Positions 12,575 through 25,225 of a DNA stretch of 64,000 bases are shown here, in pieces (positions within the stretch are counted from its first letter, which is position 1; the number at the start of each line of letters is the position of its first letter). The notes under the pieces were generated by a model. That model made no database searches and was not told the origin of the DNA. It worked only from the letters and a program-made list of their open reading frames with translations. Both the position numbers and the translations under genes were made by a program. The stretch is from Nymphaea colorata (Eukaryota > Streptophyta > Magnoliopsida > Nymphaeales > Nymphaeaceae): positions 912,204-976,203 of the forward strand of contig NC_045139.1 of assembly GCF_008831285.2 (NCBI RefSeq), in the 5' to 3' direction.

Positions 12575-13295
12575 CAGTGGCGGAGCCAGCATGGGGCTGG
12601 CATGGGCGCTTGCCCATGCCAACTCAAGATTTCTCCATTGGATTTCCTTTTCCAGCTGCAATTGTCATCAATCATTTTTAAAATAAATGCACTCCAGGGA
12701 TTCCCTCTATTATCTTTTAAATTATATGTTCTAATATCGAACCCATTTCAGAACTCATACCCGGTGATGAGAATTGCTTCCATACGAATGATTAATATAT
12801 ATATATATATATTAGGCTGCATTAATCCAGTGTGCAGTCACATGGGATCCTGGATCAGGATTGCCATGTTTCTTAGGGGCCGTTTGGTAACTATAACATA
12901 TTGTTCTTATTTAATGATTCTACACCAAAATTTAGAGTAGATTTATGAAACATTATGTTATAGGGTTTATAAATCTGCGTCAATTTTTTAAACAACTTCA
13001 CTGAATAGTAACAATATAAATTTGCCCCAAAAATTGAAGCAGATTCTTAAAATAATAAAACTAATGTACCACGAATCTACCTTAATTTTTTAAGTAGGTT
13101 CATCATGCTCAAATAATCGAGTTGAGTTTGAGTTTGAGTTGGAGATCAAAGCTTCGTCAAACATCCCTCAATGTTTGTTTATTTTTACATTAGTATCTTC
13201 AAATATTTGCTTTGTTCTATATGTGAGTGCCCTTTCGTAAGTGAAAATCTATGAATGGGTGCCCCCTCCAGGAAACTTTTCTGGCTCCGCCACTG
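12575..13295. mobile_element. hAT-type MITE with perfect TIRs and 8-bp TSD
   Basis: Bounded by 15-bp perfect terminal inverted repeats CAGTGGCGGAGCCAG (12575-12589 and 13281-13295), flanked by exact 8-bp direct repeats CTTCCGAC (12567-12574 and 13296-13303). An 8-bp duplication with CAGTG ends is diagnostic of the hAT superfamily. Just inside the left end is a palindromic block TGGGC..TTGCCCA. There is no transposase. Part of its 721 bp is a later insertion (12876-13167). Confidence 0.85.
12876..13167. mobile_element. PIF/Harbinger-like MITE nested in the hAT element
   Basis: The left end GGGGCCGTTTGG follows TTA. The right end CAAACATCCC is followed by TCA, so the TIRs are imperfect and the 3-bp duplication differs at one base. 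The GGCCGTTTGG type of end is common among plant Tourist-like elements. Nesting inside the hAT element makes it the younger insertion. Confidence 0.45.
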
Positions 13296-15240
13296 CTTCC
13301 GACACGATGGGCCCCACAACTTGCTATCCAGTACCAGATTGGTGAGCTGGATCTGACTCGGCAACACGTGTCGCCAGTGTCGGTGGGGCCCTACCCACTC
13401 TGGTAATGAAAGGGCTCCAGAAATTTTTGGTCTGAGGAGGAGGCCATGGAAATGGGCAGGGACAACAGTTGGCTCTAGATCTGAAATGTAGGTCCCAGAT
13501 CTGGATCATGGTTGTGGACATGCAATTAGAACATTGAGGCTTAATTGCACGATCTGGATCAGTTGTGGGGTCCAGACCCAGATCTGTTCATGTCCCAGAA
13601 AGATATGTTCCATTGCATGATTTTATATGTAATCAAATAATGGTATTGGCGTTTTTCTTAGCAATTTTCGCTTTGGGGCCCGTAATAGCCATTTTTCAAA
13701 AAAGTTCAATGCAAGTTTTATTTACTTTCACAAGGCCAATTTTTCTTGGCAACTATTGAGAGCAATGGCTTCAGATAAAAGATTAATTCTTCTAAAATAT
13801 ATATTTTTTCATGTTGTCTCTCCAATTTGAACTTCTTTTTTTCACATTTCCACATAGAAATTAGGTATTACTGTCAGTCATTCTGCTTACTGTTGGGACA
13901 TAGTCCATTGTCACAAAAAAATACGTTTCATTCGGAAAAAAATGCATATAATATGCCAAAAAACAGTCTGTCATATAAAACGTGAAAAAATGTGTTTAAA
14001 AAAAAATGCCAGAAAATAAAAAAACATTAAAAAAAACACATATACAACTTTACGGTATTATGCTCAAGAAATTTCTCGCTGTATAATACCCATAGAAAAT
14101 TAGGCTTGTATTAAAAATTTTAAGATGATACATCTTTTAACCTAAGCCCCTCATTCTTTAGGAGTAGGACACGTGCACACCCATGGTTTACAGTTCAGAA
14201 GAGTATCACATACAGGAATCAAACTGACGGCCGGCTTCCTCCAGCCCAGCTAGCCACACTAAGCCTCTGGGTGCCGATGTAACAATTTATGGGGAAACCC
14301 AAGATTAAGTTGGTAGTTGCATTACATCACATCAAGTGAGTTTCCATTTTATCCCGCTGATCTGGATAATTTGGGATCTTAAGGACTTAATTGGTCAAGT
14401 TTCATATGCTAACAAACATAATACCTAGAATATCATATTGTCTTTCCATGGAGGTTGAATTCATCTTTAATGGCTGGTTCTTGGAAAGTTCTCTATTATG
14501 GAAAGAAAGAAGATGAAGTAAATGCTTTTATATCATGAAGAATATGAATCTTATGATTTGGTATCGAACAAACCCTTTTTTGGTAATTGATGGCAATTGA
14601 TTCCCAACATGCTTCCCACAGAAATTCTTGCACAAACAGATTGCTTGACTAAGATCATTAATGCATTTTTAAGTATGTTTGGTACCAAAATCCTGAACCA
14701 TAGATTTTTTGGCATCGTGTTCACGTTTTAATCGCATTTCCTTCGTTGATTATGGCAATAATACAATCTTACCTACCATTTTCAGACAACAATGATGCAG
14801 ACATTTGGATTCATGGAAAAAAACCAAAGAGAAAAAAAGTTAGTGCACGCAATTTCTGTAATACTGTGAGCTCTGATAATCATTATGCCTCTTAAATTGT
14901 GACATTGAACTTTTTCTTTTTTGCTTTTCCATAATATGTTTTTTTTTTCTTTTGGGTATAACATAAAATGGCTCTTAAAATATGTCCACGAAGAAATATG
15001 AGGGCGGCAACAACATTTCTTGTGTAGGGATGTCAATAGATTGGATTCGAATCTCAAAGTACCCTTATCATGTTCTGTGAATGTTCACATATTTGAATTC
15101 CAATGAAGATTCAAATGCCAACAAAGTAAAGTCTATATGATATATGGGTATGAGTTTTAAATTCACATTCGAGTTTGATCTGAACCTGACTTTTTATTTT
15201 CACATTCGAATCCAGTTCAAATCTTTAATAAATTCATTAC

Positions 15241-15451
15241 CAGAGGCAGAGCCAAAATTTTTTTTCTATGGGACACCAAATATATCGTTAACAACCAAGT
15301 CTACCCAAGTTCATGGAGTAGTGATCCGGGTCTTGTGGAACTCCTCCATATAAACTGGACACAGGTCTACCTAAATCCAACTATAAATTTAAGGTTTGAG
15401 AGTAGCTTCATGGGTACACGCCACACAAAGGCCCGCCTGTCTCTGCCTCTG
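15241..15451. mobile_element. Short TIR element, CAGAGGCAGAG ends
   Basis: Inverted ends CAGAGGCAGAGCC and its counterpart GTCTCTGCCTCTG, 211 bp. No matching 8-bp flanks are visible, so it is either old or a solo arrangement of the same end type. Confidence 0.4.
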
Positions 15452-15523
15452 ATATGTTGAGAACCAACTTTCAATAACTTCCGGGTATCAGGTATAGGGC
15501 ATTTGTCTAAAACTGAATCTGAA

Positions 15524-15632
15524 GATCATGAATCTGAATCTGATCGGATATTTATTTAAAACTAAATCGACATCCAAACCTAGTTGGATCATGAATCTGA
15601 AGCTGATCGGATATTTATTTAAAACTAAATCG
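15524..15632. repeat. 46-bp direct repeat, offset 63
   Basis: Copies at 15524-15569 and 15587-15632 differ by one base. Each contains CTGATCGGATATTTATTT. Confidence 0.85.
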
Positions 15633-16106
15633 TGGTTGGATGTCAGTCATCCCTTAAATCTGATCTCTTAATGAGATGTTAAATTTTTTAAGATATCCCA
15701 CTTTTTGAATCATTTTAGTTGGATACGTTTCTCGGAATGTAATCCATTAACAATTTCTACTTCTATTGCAAAAAGCAGCAAAAGTGATCTTGGGATTTGA
15801 TTAGATGGTTTGGTAACTACCATTTTAAATTAGACTCCAATAGATGACTGTTAATAGTTTGACTTCAGGAGGTAAATTTTATATATGAAAATGGAGTTGT
15901 TGGATTAGATTTAAACAACAACTCACCACTCATGGTAATCCTCTTGAGTTACTCACATTTCTTGGTCTTCCTCCCATAATGCTAACGTATTTCTTAACTA
16001 AGTTCTTGGCTACGTAGCATTTGAACAGTATTATTTTTCACTTGAACTACAAACATATAACAGCTATTGGATTATAAACCACGTTATTGTTCCTACTCAC
16101 TGCAAA

Positions 16107-16130
16107 TTATTATTATTATTATTATTATTA

Positions 16131-16186
<56 letters not shown>
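16107..16186. repeat. (ATT)n(TA)n(GA)n compound microsatellite
   Basis: Three adjoining simple repeats: ATT, then TA, then GA. Confidence 0.9.
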
Positions 16187-16416
16187 ATTATCTGGTATGA
16201 GGTCGTCATCCAACTTATGCCTGCAGTTCAACAACTCAGACCAAACACAAAATAGAATAGCCAATGCTGCTGCAGTAAAAATTTACGGCTGACTGCTCTT
16301 TCTTATCCATTCTCATAAGGATTAGATACTGCACTAAGCATGTGCAGAGTGGGTAGAGTGGGAGTTTCGAAATAAATATACACACACATGCACATGCACG
16401 CGTGCATGCATAAACA

Positions 16417-16421
<5 letters not shown>

Positions 16422-16452
<31 letters not shown>
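16422..16452. repeat. (AG)n microsatellite
   Basis: AG run just right of an ACACAC/GCATGC-rich stretch. Confidence 0.9.
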
Positions 16453-16454
<2 letters not shown>

Positions 16455-19400
16455 AGAAAACTTTATAAATATGGCGCACATGATCGACAGTGTGTCTAGA
16501 ATCATCTGATTCCAATGTTTGTGCACGTCAGTTGATACACAATAAAAAAAAAAAAAGTAAATGATATTTAACTGTTTTTTCATGTACAGATGATTTGATG
16601 GAGTGTCCTTTGAATGCTTCACTTCAAGACTATCTAATCAAGTAATTGATAGTCATCACATACAATTTCGTAAATTTCATGTACATATTTCTTTCATTAA
16701 AATAAAAAGAAAAAAGTTTGGATGACGTAAGAAAGAAAAATAAAAAACCGGAAAAAAGAAAGATTTGATGTAAAGCAAAAAAGAATCTGCTATTTTTGAA
16801 GTAATTTATGCGATCAGATCAGCTACAGATCATATTATACAGTTTAAATTTCCTCTCTTTCTTGCTTATTTAGCCCGATTACTAACTTGCAATTAATGTT
16901 CACAATCTTTATGTATTATTATTTATCTAAGGAGGTTAGAATCACTTTAAATACGTTAAAGAAATATAAACTTGTTAAGCAGAAGATTCAGGATATATGG
17001 ACATGCGGATTGAAATCCAGTGATGCCACAGCCAAATACCTTTTTCAATACTGGAACCAGCTTGGATCCATATTATCAAAACCAAATTGCTTGATCCAGG
17101 ACATGGATGACAACCGAATGTATTGAATGTTCTCCGATTCATACTTCGAAATCCTAAACCAAAACAACGGCACAATTATTAATTAAAATCCAAACTGTTT
17201 AGCAAAACCAGATCATTTAAAGTCGGATTCGTCCAAAAGACAGATGGATCTCCATGTTTTGTGCTACAAGGAAGTAACACTTGTGAGAATCGAAGCGGGG
17301 ACACACCATCTACGTGATCACGATCTCGACCAGCTATGCTATGTCTCTGAAAGCAATTTTCAAAACAAAATTGATGTGAGAAAATTCTGGATCCAATTGA
17401 ACCTAGAAAGGGAAGAAAGGTGGGGGGTGTTGACCTACCCCACATTCATCACAGGCATTGACCCTAGTGGAGGGACCCACCTGCACATGGACACACCAAA
17501 ATATAAATATATGATGTGGTTTGTATTAGTTGAACAATCAAGAGATATTTATGCATGGGAGCACAAATAATTATGTAGTGCCATGTGCTATGTGTACCCT
17601 TATTTCTAGATTGACCTTATTCTAAGGGTCATTCTCTTCTTTATGGTGTCCCCAACAACCAAGAAATGGCACATGAGAGAAGAGAGAGAGAAGAGAGAGA
17701 TTTGATTAAGGGTGCACATATTGGAAAAGGCTCCTTTGTTGGCAATGAGTGGTAGCACTTACCCTTAGTTGGCACACTTTTCAAAACTCTAATGCTTCAA
17801 TCAAATCCAACTATGAAGGTGGATGTACTATAAATGGCTTTTAAGATGTAAAAACCCAGTTTCTTGTTGAGAAGTTATGATTTGAAGTTTAGATTCTTGG
17901 GCACTTGACCATGTGGAACTCATTTGAACATTTTGATGTCATGGTTTTGTTTGAAGTGGTTGATGGGCATGGGGTTTTGAATTGATTGAACTTAAGATAC
18001 GATACCAATCAGTAGATTTTGATACTCCTTGAGTTTTTCTCATATATAGAGCCAAAAATGTCAAATATCATGAGATGTTTCCCTAGGTAGATATCTGACT
18101 AAAGTTGGTACTATGTTTAACATACCAAAGAAATGTCATCAATAACCTTTTTTTTACATCACATTTGGGCATCTTATGAATATAATTTTTTCCTTTCTGG
18201 GTAGGCATGAATTTTCTTTTTGTCTCTTAATACTCTTTAAGTTTGTCTGTGATATCCAATATTGAGAAACATCAATCTTGTTTTGAATCTGCATCCTCTG
18301 TCCAATCTAATTATGTTCTACCACTTACTTAATTTGGCGAGACATGACTTTAGTTCTCAGTGACCAAGTGGCCATGGTACTGAGTTCTACACTGTTGGGG
18401 AGACAAGAAATGAACCAGTTTGACCAGGTCTCTCTCACAGAAAAAGTTTCTTTGCTATGTAAATAAAAAGCAAGTTCAAAGTATAGAAAAAGGTAATCTG
18501 CAGTTGCTGGCTTCAATGGGTAGCTCCAAGATCAACTGCAATTAATTTTCACCTTCGTCTGTGTGAAATCTGTGGCAAGCACCTCCAGACTTTTGACTCG
18601 TCTTCAAAAATTTGGAACTCATAATTGCCATCGTCGTCTCTCTAGCTTTCTTCCTTTGACGACTGCTTCCAAATTTTCCTTCTGTACGTTTTCGTTGTTC
18701 CTGTTTTTCTTGAATGAGCTTTTAACAACCATATTCTTGTGGTCTGCATTCAATGAGAGAACAATCAGGGGAGAGGGAAAAAAAGTAACATGGGTTTCTG
18801 TATTTTCTTCCACAAATCCCCTGCAGTTTCAAATGGTTTCCAATTTCCGTGCGAGCACTCGGTCGTCGCCATTGAGAGGGGAACCTCTTCTGCAATTTTT
18901 GGCATTCAATGAATAACTTTTAATGAGGGCAATCAATGTGTTCACGTTCCTAAAGTTCTGCAATCCCATCTGAAACTTTTGAAGGCATTTGTGGCGCCAC
19001 CATGGTGATCATGATGGACCATCGTCATCGTCATCATCATGAAAAATTTCGTGTCAATGGAAGATTCAAATGGGTGGTCCACTGTAGAATTTTGAAAAAG
19101 GAAAAGAGTTTTGCTGCATCTGTCTTTCATTCTTAATCTTTCACTTGAACCTCATAGCTAGGAGTGTCTTTTCGTGAAAAACATCTAGATGAATGCGACC
19201 TGTAGAACCCAAAAACAGTTCTCTCCAGACAAACTTGGAAGACCCAAGTTCTGTAAGGTTAGCAGAGAGGACTTGCATCTAAATGCAATTTTTTAATAGA
19301 ACAGAACTTGAAGATATGAATTTCAACCAAGCGAATACAAAAGGATGTAAAGTTTAGCAGATATTTTATATTTGATAGAAAATCTTCAATAATAATGTCA

Positions 19401-20128
19401 GCAATCCGGACTGAGCTCATCTATATCATTTTGATTATTCAATTATAAGTTCTTGATGTATAATTTCCACCACCCATCATTATCATCATCATCATCAGAA
19501 TCGTTTTGTTTAAACAGGGCTTTCAATCCCCATGAGAAACGGAATTCACAGAAGTGTTGAAAACTGTCAAGATTTCGTTGCACTCCCATTGAAATTTAAA
19601 GAACAAAACCTAAAGAACAAACCAATTTAAGAAAAAAGGGAACATTTTTAATGGAAAAATAAAGGCAGTTAGGCAGGCAGGCGAGGATCTATCCTTCTCA
19701 CGAGGTCGTTTATGGGGGAGCAACAGTCCGTCAGTCACGCGCAAAGGGGAAAAGACTCGGCACGAAATAAATGTTTTTCTTCTTCTTTCTTTCCCAAAAA
19801 GAAAAAATTGTACAAGGGCGCCAGGATTTACAGCAGGAAGCAGGTTTATGGTTGCCGGAAAAAAAAAACGAGTCATATTCCGGCGGAAACGAGCAGAGGG
19901 GAGACGGGGAAAGAAAAAGAGAGAGAGGTCAGAAAACAAGAGAACAGAGATTTGGTCAGATTCCTCCCGGAACCGAATTCCGACGTCGGAGGCCGGAAGA
20001 TAGAGGGGCCTGTCCTCACCACAAGGACGGGATTCCGGCAAAAGTAAGCCCGTCGTCGCCGCAGAATCGCCCAGGAGGAGACAGAGAGATAGAGAGAGAG
20101 AGAGAGAGACCGAGAGAGAAACAGGCGA

Positions 20129-20752
20129 TCAGGGTCGGGCCGGCGCCGCCGCTGAAAGGAGGTTCTCCAGCACGCCCATCGCCTTAACTTGCATCTCCAA
20201 CGCTGCGATGTAGTCACCCGCCTCCTCGAGGAGCGCCGGGGCGCCGAGCTTCTGGCCACCGGGGATCAGCCTCCCCAGCGTCCTCAGCCGGTCATCGACC
20301 ACGGACTCCTCCTTCCCTCCGCGCTTCCTCTTGGCCGGGGTCCGAAGAGCGTTCTCCGCCGCAGGCACGGAGGGCGAAGGCTCCATCATCGCCGTTCTCC
20401 TGCGCAACGACACCCGCCGAATCTTCCGCGACATGAAGCGCTCCCTCCGACGGCGCCACCGAGCCAGGATCGCCCGGCTCCACCGCGAACGCCCCTTCGC
20501 AGACATCGCAAGGGCGGAATCCGCGGCCTCCTTGACGGCGAAAGACCGCGAAACGCCGTCCGCAGGGGTCGCATCCCCTCCCGCGGATCGCAGCGCCTTC
20601 AGAAGCCTCTGCGTGTAGCTCCGCTGCTCCGGACTCGTCCTCCACCGGGAGCCCCCAGACGATCCCACCCCTTCTCCATCGCCCGCCACGTTCGGCTCCT
20701 CTTCCGCCGGTTTCGGAGGGGTGGGTTCATCGGAAACATTTTCCGGCGTCAT
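20129..20752 (-). CDS. Atypical HLH transcription regulator, AIF/bHLH147-149-like
   Basis: Intronless, 207 aa from the ATG at 20752. The N-terminus is acidic and proline-rich (1-35). A conserved block SRWRT..Q..Y...LLKALR lies at about 35-55, and FAVKEAADSALA..AKGRSRWSRAIL at about 71-96 is typical of this subfamily. A very basic Arg-rich stretch follows (97-119), then the HLH (about 153-200) with LGRLIPGGQKL and LLEEAGDYIAALEMQVKAM. The basic part lacks the His-Glu-Arg pattern needed for E-box contact. Known role: the Arabidopsis members (AIF1-4, bHLH147-150) are nuclear HLH repressors of growth and brassinosteroid responses that work by dimerisation. The frame is open a further 66 codons upstream, but no ATG is seen there and it runs through the (CT)n leader and TATA box, so the inner start is preferred. 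The exact paralogue is not decided. Confidence 0.88.
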   Translation of the reverse strand: MTPENVSDEPTPPKPAEEEPNVAGDGEGVGSSGGSRWRTSPEQRSYTQRLLKALRSAGGDATPADGVSRSFAVKEAADSALAMSAKGRSRWSRAILARWRRRRERFMSRKIRRVSLRRRTAMMEPSPSVPAAENALRTPAKRKRGGKEESVVDDRLRTLGRLIPGGQKLGAPALLEEAGDYIAALEMQVKAMGVLENLLSAAAPARP

Positions 20753-20770
20753 CTCCGGCGAAAGTAGAGA

Positions 20771-20773
<3 letters not shown>

Positions 20774-20803
<30 letters not shown>
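20774..20803 (-). repeat. (CT)n leader tract of the AIF-like gene
   Basis: A run of AG on the plus strand, CT on the mRNA strand, between the TATA box and the ATG, so within the probable 5' UTR. Confidence 0.7.
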
Positions 20804-20805
<2 letters not shown>

Positions 20806-20846
20806 CTAGGCGTGGCTTGGAAAGGCATAAATGGAGACGGTGGCGG

Positions 20847-20854
20847 TATTTATA
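20847..20854 (-). promoter_or_regulatory. TATA box of the AIF-like gene
   Basis: TATAAATA in a GC-rich setting on the minus strand, 95-102 bp upstream of the ATG at 20752. It places the transcription start near 20,815-20,825 and gives a leader of about 65-70 nt that includes the CT tract. It also supports the inner ATG over the longer open frame. Confidence 0.7.
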
Positions 20855-22147
20855 GCCCGCCACGGGGCCAGAGGAGTTGACGTTATTGCCCTCCTCCTTC
20901 TCAAGATTGCCGAACGACTCCTGAATTATCTGGGGAAGTGATGAATTCAAAGAGTCGCCCTGTAACGAAATTGCCCACCATATGAAACACTATTACGTCA
21001 CTGCCCTTTCTTTCGAAAAATATATAAAAAAAACCTCTTCCTCTTCACATTGTTTAGTCACATGCTTTTACTCATTTTTAATTCCCTCTCTCTCTCTCTT
21101 CTTCCCTTAAAAAATGTATTAAGTTTTTTTTATTTTATAAAAATTGAGCTGTCAATTTGTTAGCTAATGACAGAAGTCACTATTTATTCGAATTGAGTAT
21201 TTTTATTAAATAATTTGAAAAAATTAGAGTATAAAAAATTAACATCTGATTAAAAAATTTGGCCAAATGTAGATTTGAGAATGATGTAGAGGCAGATTCA
21301 AATTTGGTTTTAAACAATCTCCAATATGCCCAGTTAAATTTTCTTATATTTAACATCCATATATTTTATGAAAGTCGATTCTCGACCTATTTCAAAAATT
21401 CATTTGTAAACTTAAAAGTCAGATTTAGATCATAGTCGAATTTCAAATTTCAGATTCAAAAACAGCATAGTTTTTTTTTATTCTCTTTTAAAAACTAATT
21501 ACATGAACATCAGATAAATCGAATATGGTAATATATAAATATGTTTATATATATTTTATTAACGTTAGGGAGGGAATATTTGATGAGGATATATATTGGC
21601 TCCATTGAACCTCCTTTCTTATCTGTTATGAGAGTTTACTTCAGAGGAGAAGAATTTGTTTTGTAGTAAAAAAAATGCAAAAAAAAAAAAAATAAATTAT
21701 ATCATAAGATTGTGATTTCTTTTCATAATATGCCAGTTTCATTTGTCTACTTATGGTGCTCCCTCTTTAAGACAGCTTTCATGTCCATGTCTATTACAAT
21801 TTTTATTTAAAAAATGAAAAATAAATAAATAATTTTTTTATGAACTACCAACTTGGAAAAAAAAAACCCAGATTCCTCCTACCAAATTCGTTGTCAAAAA
21901 GAAAAATAATAATAATATTTTTTCCCAACAAAATGGAAATGATGAAAAGGGTATTTTGGTAATATTGTCGAAAATGAGGTCCCACTTTACTCACATGCAG
22001 CCCACATGAAGGTGACACCCGTCCCTTCTCCCACTGGGGGAGAAATCCGGGCCCTTCCTTTTTCCTTTTTTTTTTTTTGGCTTTTTTTATTAATTTCATT
22101 AAACTTTGATTCTTTTTTATAAATTAAAAAACTTGAAAGGAGCGAAT

Positions 22148-22200
22148 GGGAGAGTTGGCCGAGTGGGTAAGCAATGCTGGCCGGCGCTGGACACCAAATT
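22148..22200 (+). other. tRNA-like 5' half with pol III A box
   Basis: GGGAGAGTTGGCCGAGTGG looks like the acceptor stem and D-arm start of a Ser/Leu-type tRNA and contains a perfect A box (TGGCCGAGTGG). No B box or 3' half follows. It is probably a truncated tRNA or the head of a SINE. Confidence 0.4.
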
Positions 22201-22492
22201 TCTTGCACCTTTAGAAAAATAAAAAAAAGGATTCGTTAAAGCACCACCTTTTATTTATTATTTCAAGTATGCGATGCACATGTTTGCTTTTCTCAGTAGA
22301 CCTCAATATATATTTCTGAAAATGGCGAAAACGCCCTTGTCGTGAAAAGAACAATCCCTTCTTCAAGAGGGTAAAATCGAAAAACTTAAAAAAAATACTC
22401 CCATGAAGTTAGAGCATGTAAAATCACACAACAACTGGGATGTTAAACTCTACTTGGATGTTAAACTCTTAACAGAGAATGTCTTTGAGGTT

Positions 22493-22748
22493 AGGGGTGA
22501 ACAACTGATCAAACTACTCGAGTTCGACTTGTTAAAGTTCTGTTCGTGAACGAGTTCAAGTTGAATAATTTACTTAACGAAGTCGAGCTCGAGTTTATGA
22601 GTCGACTAGTTTAGATAATCGAGCTGAGTTCGAGTTCAAAATGTAACTACCGAGTCGAACTCGAGCTGCTTCAGTCGAGCTATTCTCGAGCTCAAGGTTT
22701 TATTAGTTGAGTGGAGTTTGAGCTGGCTCGAGTCAACTGTTCACCCTT
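22493..22748. mobile_element. Short TIR element rich in GAGCTCGAG
   Basis: Inverted ends AGGGGTGAACAACTGA and AAGGGTGAACAGTTGA (13 of 16). The interior repeats TCGAGCTCGAG-type words. Superfamily unsettled. Confidence 0.5.
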
Positions 22749-24716
22749 AATGTTAGTGCTAAAAAAAGACAAAAATACCCTTCACGAAAGACCCTCTATA
22801 AGGGCAAAAAGGGAATTCAAGAATTTATATTTTCATGAGAAAATGAAAATACCCTTCTAATGAGGTGGTGGAACATGAATTCTCATGAATGAAACAGACC
22901 TTGAAGAATTAAGTACCTCATGAGGCTCATATTTGACACTATGGACAAAAGGATGGCCTCAAATAGAAAAATTATCCTATAAATTGGTAGGTAATAGATA
23001 TAATATGTTGAAATGCACATCTGCACATGCTTTAGGGGGAGGAGCCTTACCCCACAAGAAACACCCTCTTCTATCCCTTGAAATGACAAAACTGCCCTTT
23101 GAGATTTTTTTTTTCCACTTCACAAAATTCATAATAATATTATAAATTCATTTAATTTTATTAAAATCATAAGCTTGTAAAAGGTGAACCTAAGTTGTAG
23201 ATGTAGGGTTGTGAAGAGTGCTTGTCCTCTCTAAACTCTTAACATTGACGGTCCACGTGCAATCCTGGCTGGCGATATTTATTAATTTTGTCACGAAATT
23301 ATTAAAAAAATTGAAACAGCTTGGCTTGTTTGTATTTATATTTCCTATACAGCTTGTCAAACTGGAATCTTCGTATCCGATCATGTTTAAGACCCTCATA
23401 TTATTTTTTTATGTGTTACACCAAATGCTTCCTAGGGATAGGCTCTGGACCTTTGTTTTTTAAAATATAATGAATGAAATACATGTTCTAAGTTTGAAAT
23501 AAGGCAAAAAAGCACTTAAATTTTCACATTTATTCCACAAGAAAGGTGAGAACATGATGTGAAATAAGTTGAAAGCTCGGAATATTTGCTCATAAACTTG
23601 ATTTTATATGAAAATAAATTGAAAGCAAGTATCCCCAGTTTCCATAATTTTCTCTTTAGTGATTCCTCACAATTCAAAGCTTTGAAGGGTTTCGTGTTTT
23701 TTTTTTTTTTACTTTTTTCTGTTTTCTTAATGCCACACTGTTTAAAAAATATTGTGATAAATTAAATAGCCATTTAAAAATGAAAAAAAAAAACTGTTTT
23801 TCAAATGCCAAAATGTTTTTCTTAAAAAAAATTAAAAATGAAAAAAATGTGTTTTTAAACGCTTTTTTTTTGCTTTTTTCATTTTTTTAATGCTAAACAG
23901 TTTATTTTTCATTTTCTATTTTTTATTTGTTACAATTTTACTTATCTTGTAATGTTTGTGTTATTAGTTTCTCACTTCTTTTATTTTCCCTCTATTTTTA
24001 GTTTTTTAACATTTTAAAAAATGTACAGTATGTATCCATTTTTTTCAAGCTCGCCATATTGTACATGAGAAAAACCTCACCGTTTAAAACTCCGAGACCT
24101 TACTTGTGACTATAACTTAGAAGCTTCGTGTTGTTATCCATTGATTAAAATAAAGCAACATTTTATGTGTGCATATAAGGAAGGAGAGATCACTCATTAC
24201 AACTGGATGTGCAAGTTGGGGGGTCCATACAGTCAATTAAGCAGGAAGCAAGGCAATTTTAATGGGTAAGAACAATTGTTTAAGCAACCAATTAAAGACT
24301 TAGGGTCACAAGATCATGTTAGGGTTTAAGCAATGCCCAGAACAATAGTTTATGCAAATAAAGGCTAAGTCACATGATGATGTTGGGGTTTTAAGCAATG
24401 CCCACTTACATAATATAAAAACTGATAAACCCTACAACTACAAGGTCTCTGGTCAATTTTTTGCACAAAAGGAGACCTGCCCATGAATGAGCACCATGTG
24501 AGGCCACATGTCAGCTCCTCTCTCTCTCTAGAAATGAAAGAAATTCCCACACTAGAAATGTTGGGCAGTTGTAATACTATATTCTAATTGTGGTGGGGGT
24601 CCTTTTCTCCCACATTGTCTCTCTTTTCAATAATCTTGTGGATCTTTGTCCCCTCAATGCATCCACAGCAAGTAAGAGCAATAGAAACTCTCTCTCTTTC
24701 TTTATTTCTCTTTTTA

Positions 24717-24747
<31 letters not shown>

Positions 24748-24995
24748 TACTAGAAAGAAAGAAATTTGTCTCTTGGATGAAATACAATGCTTCATTTTGG
24801 CTTGTGCGGGATGGAAATGCTTCTCCTTTGGTGTTAGGCTTTCTATTGAGATGAGATGCTCCACGTCTCCCTTGTCACTTAATGTCCTTGCGTCCAAAAT
24901 GGAGCTCTTTCTCCTCCCTCCTCATCTTGTCTGTCTTTCAACCTGCTTTTTTGACCACAACATGTGCCCCTCTTCTGCATATTACTTGTCTTATT

Positions 24996-25133
<138 letters not shown>

Positions 25134-25188
25134 CCAACAATCAAGTTAGTCAATTTGAATCATAATTGGTAGACATGATATTATGTTT

Positions 25189-25225
<37 letters not shown>

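Larger units (their letters stand above)
13304..20128. other. Intergenic spacer
   Basis: Low-complexity A/T-rich spacer with one TIR element, a 46-bp direct repeat and compound microsatellites. The interval 19.6-20.1 kb is GC-richer and is probably the 3' UTR of the AIF-like gene. Nothing else recognised. Confidence 0.55.

Noticed and set aside
18563-18916. 117-codon frame with a presequence-like start
   Set aside because: The first codon is not ATG, the composition is ordinary spacer, and no domain is visible.
19610-20259. Several overlapping frames on both strands near 19.6-20.3 kb
   Set aside because: They are shadows of the GC-rich AIF-like gene and its 3' UTR.
20753-20950. 66-codon N-terminal extension of the AIF-like protein
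   Set aside because: It has no ATG start and crosses the (CT)n leader and TATA box, so it is untranslated.
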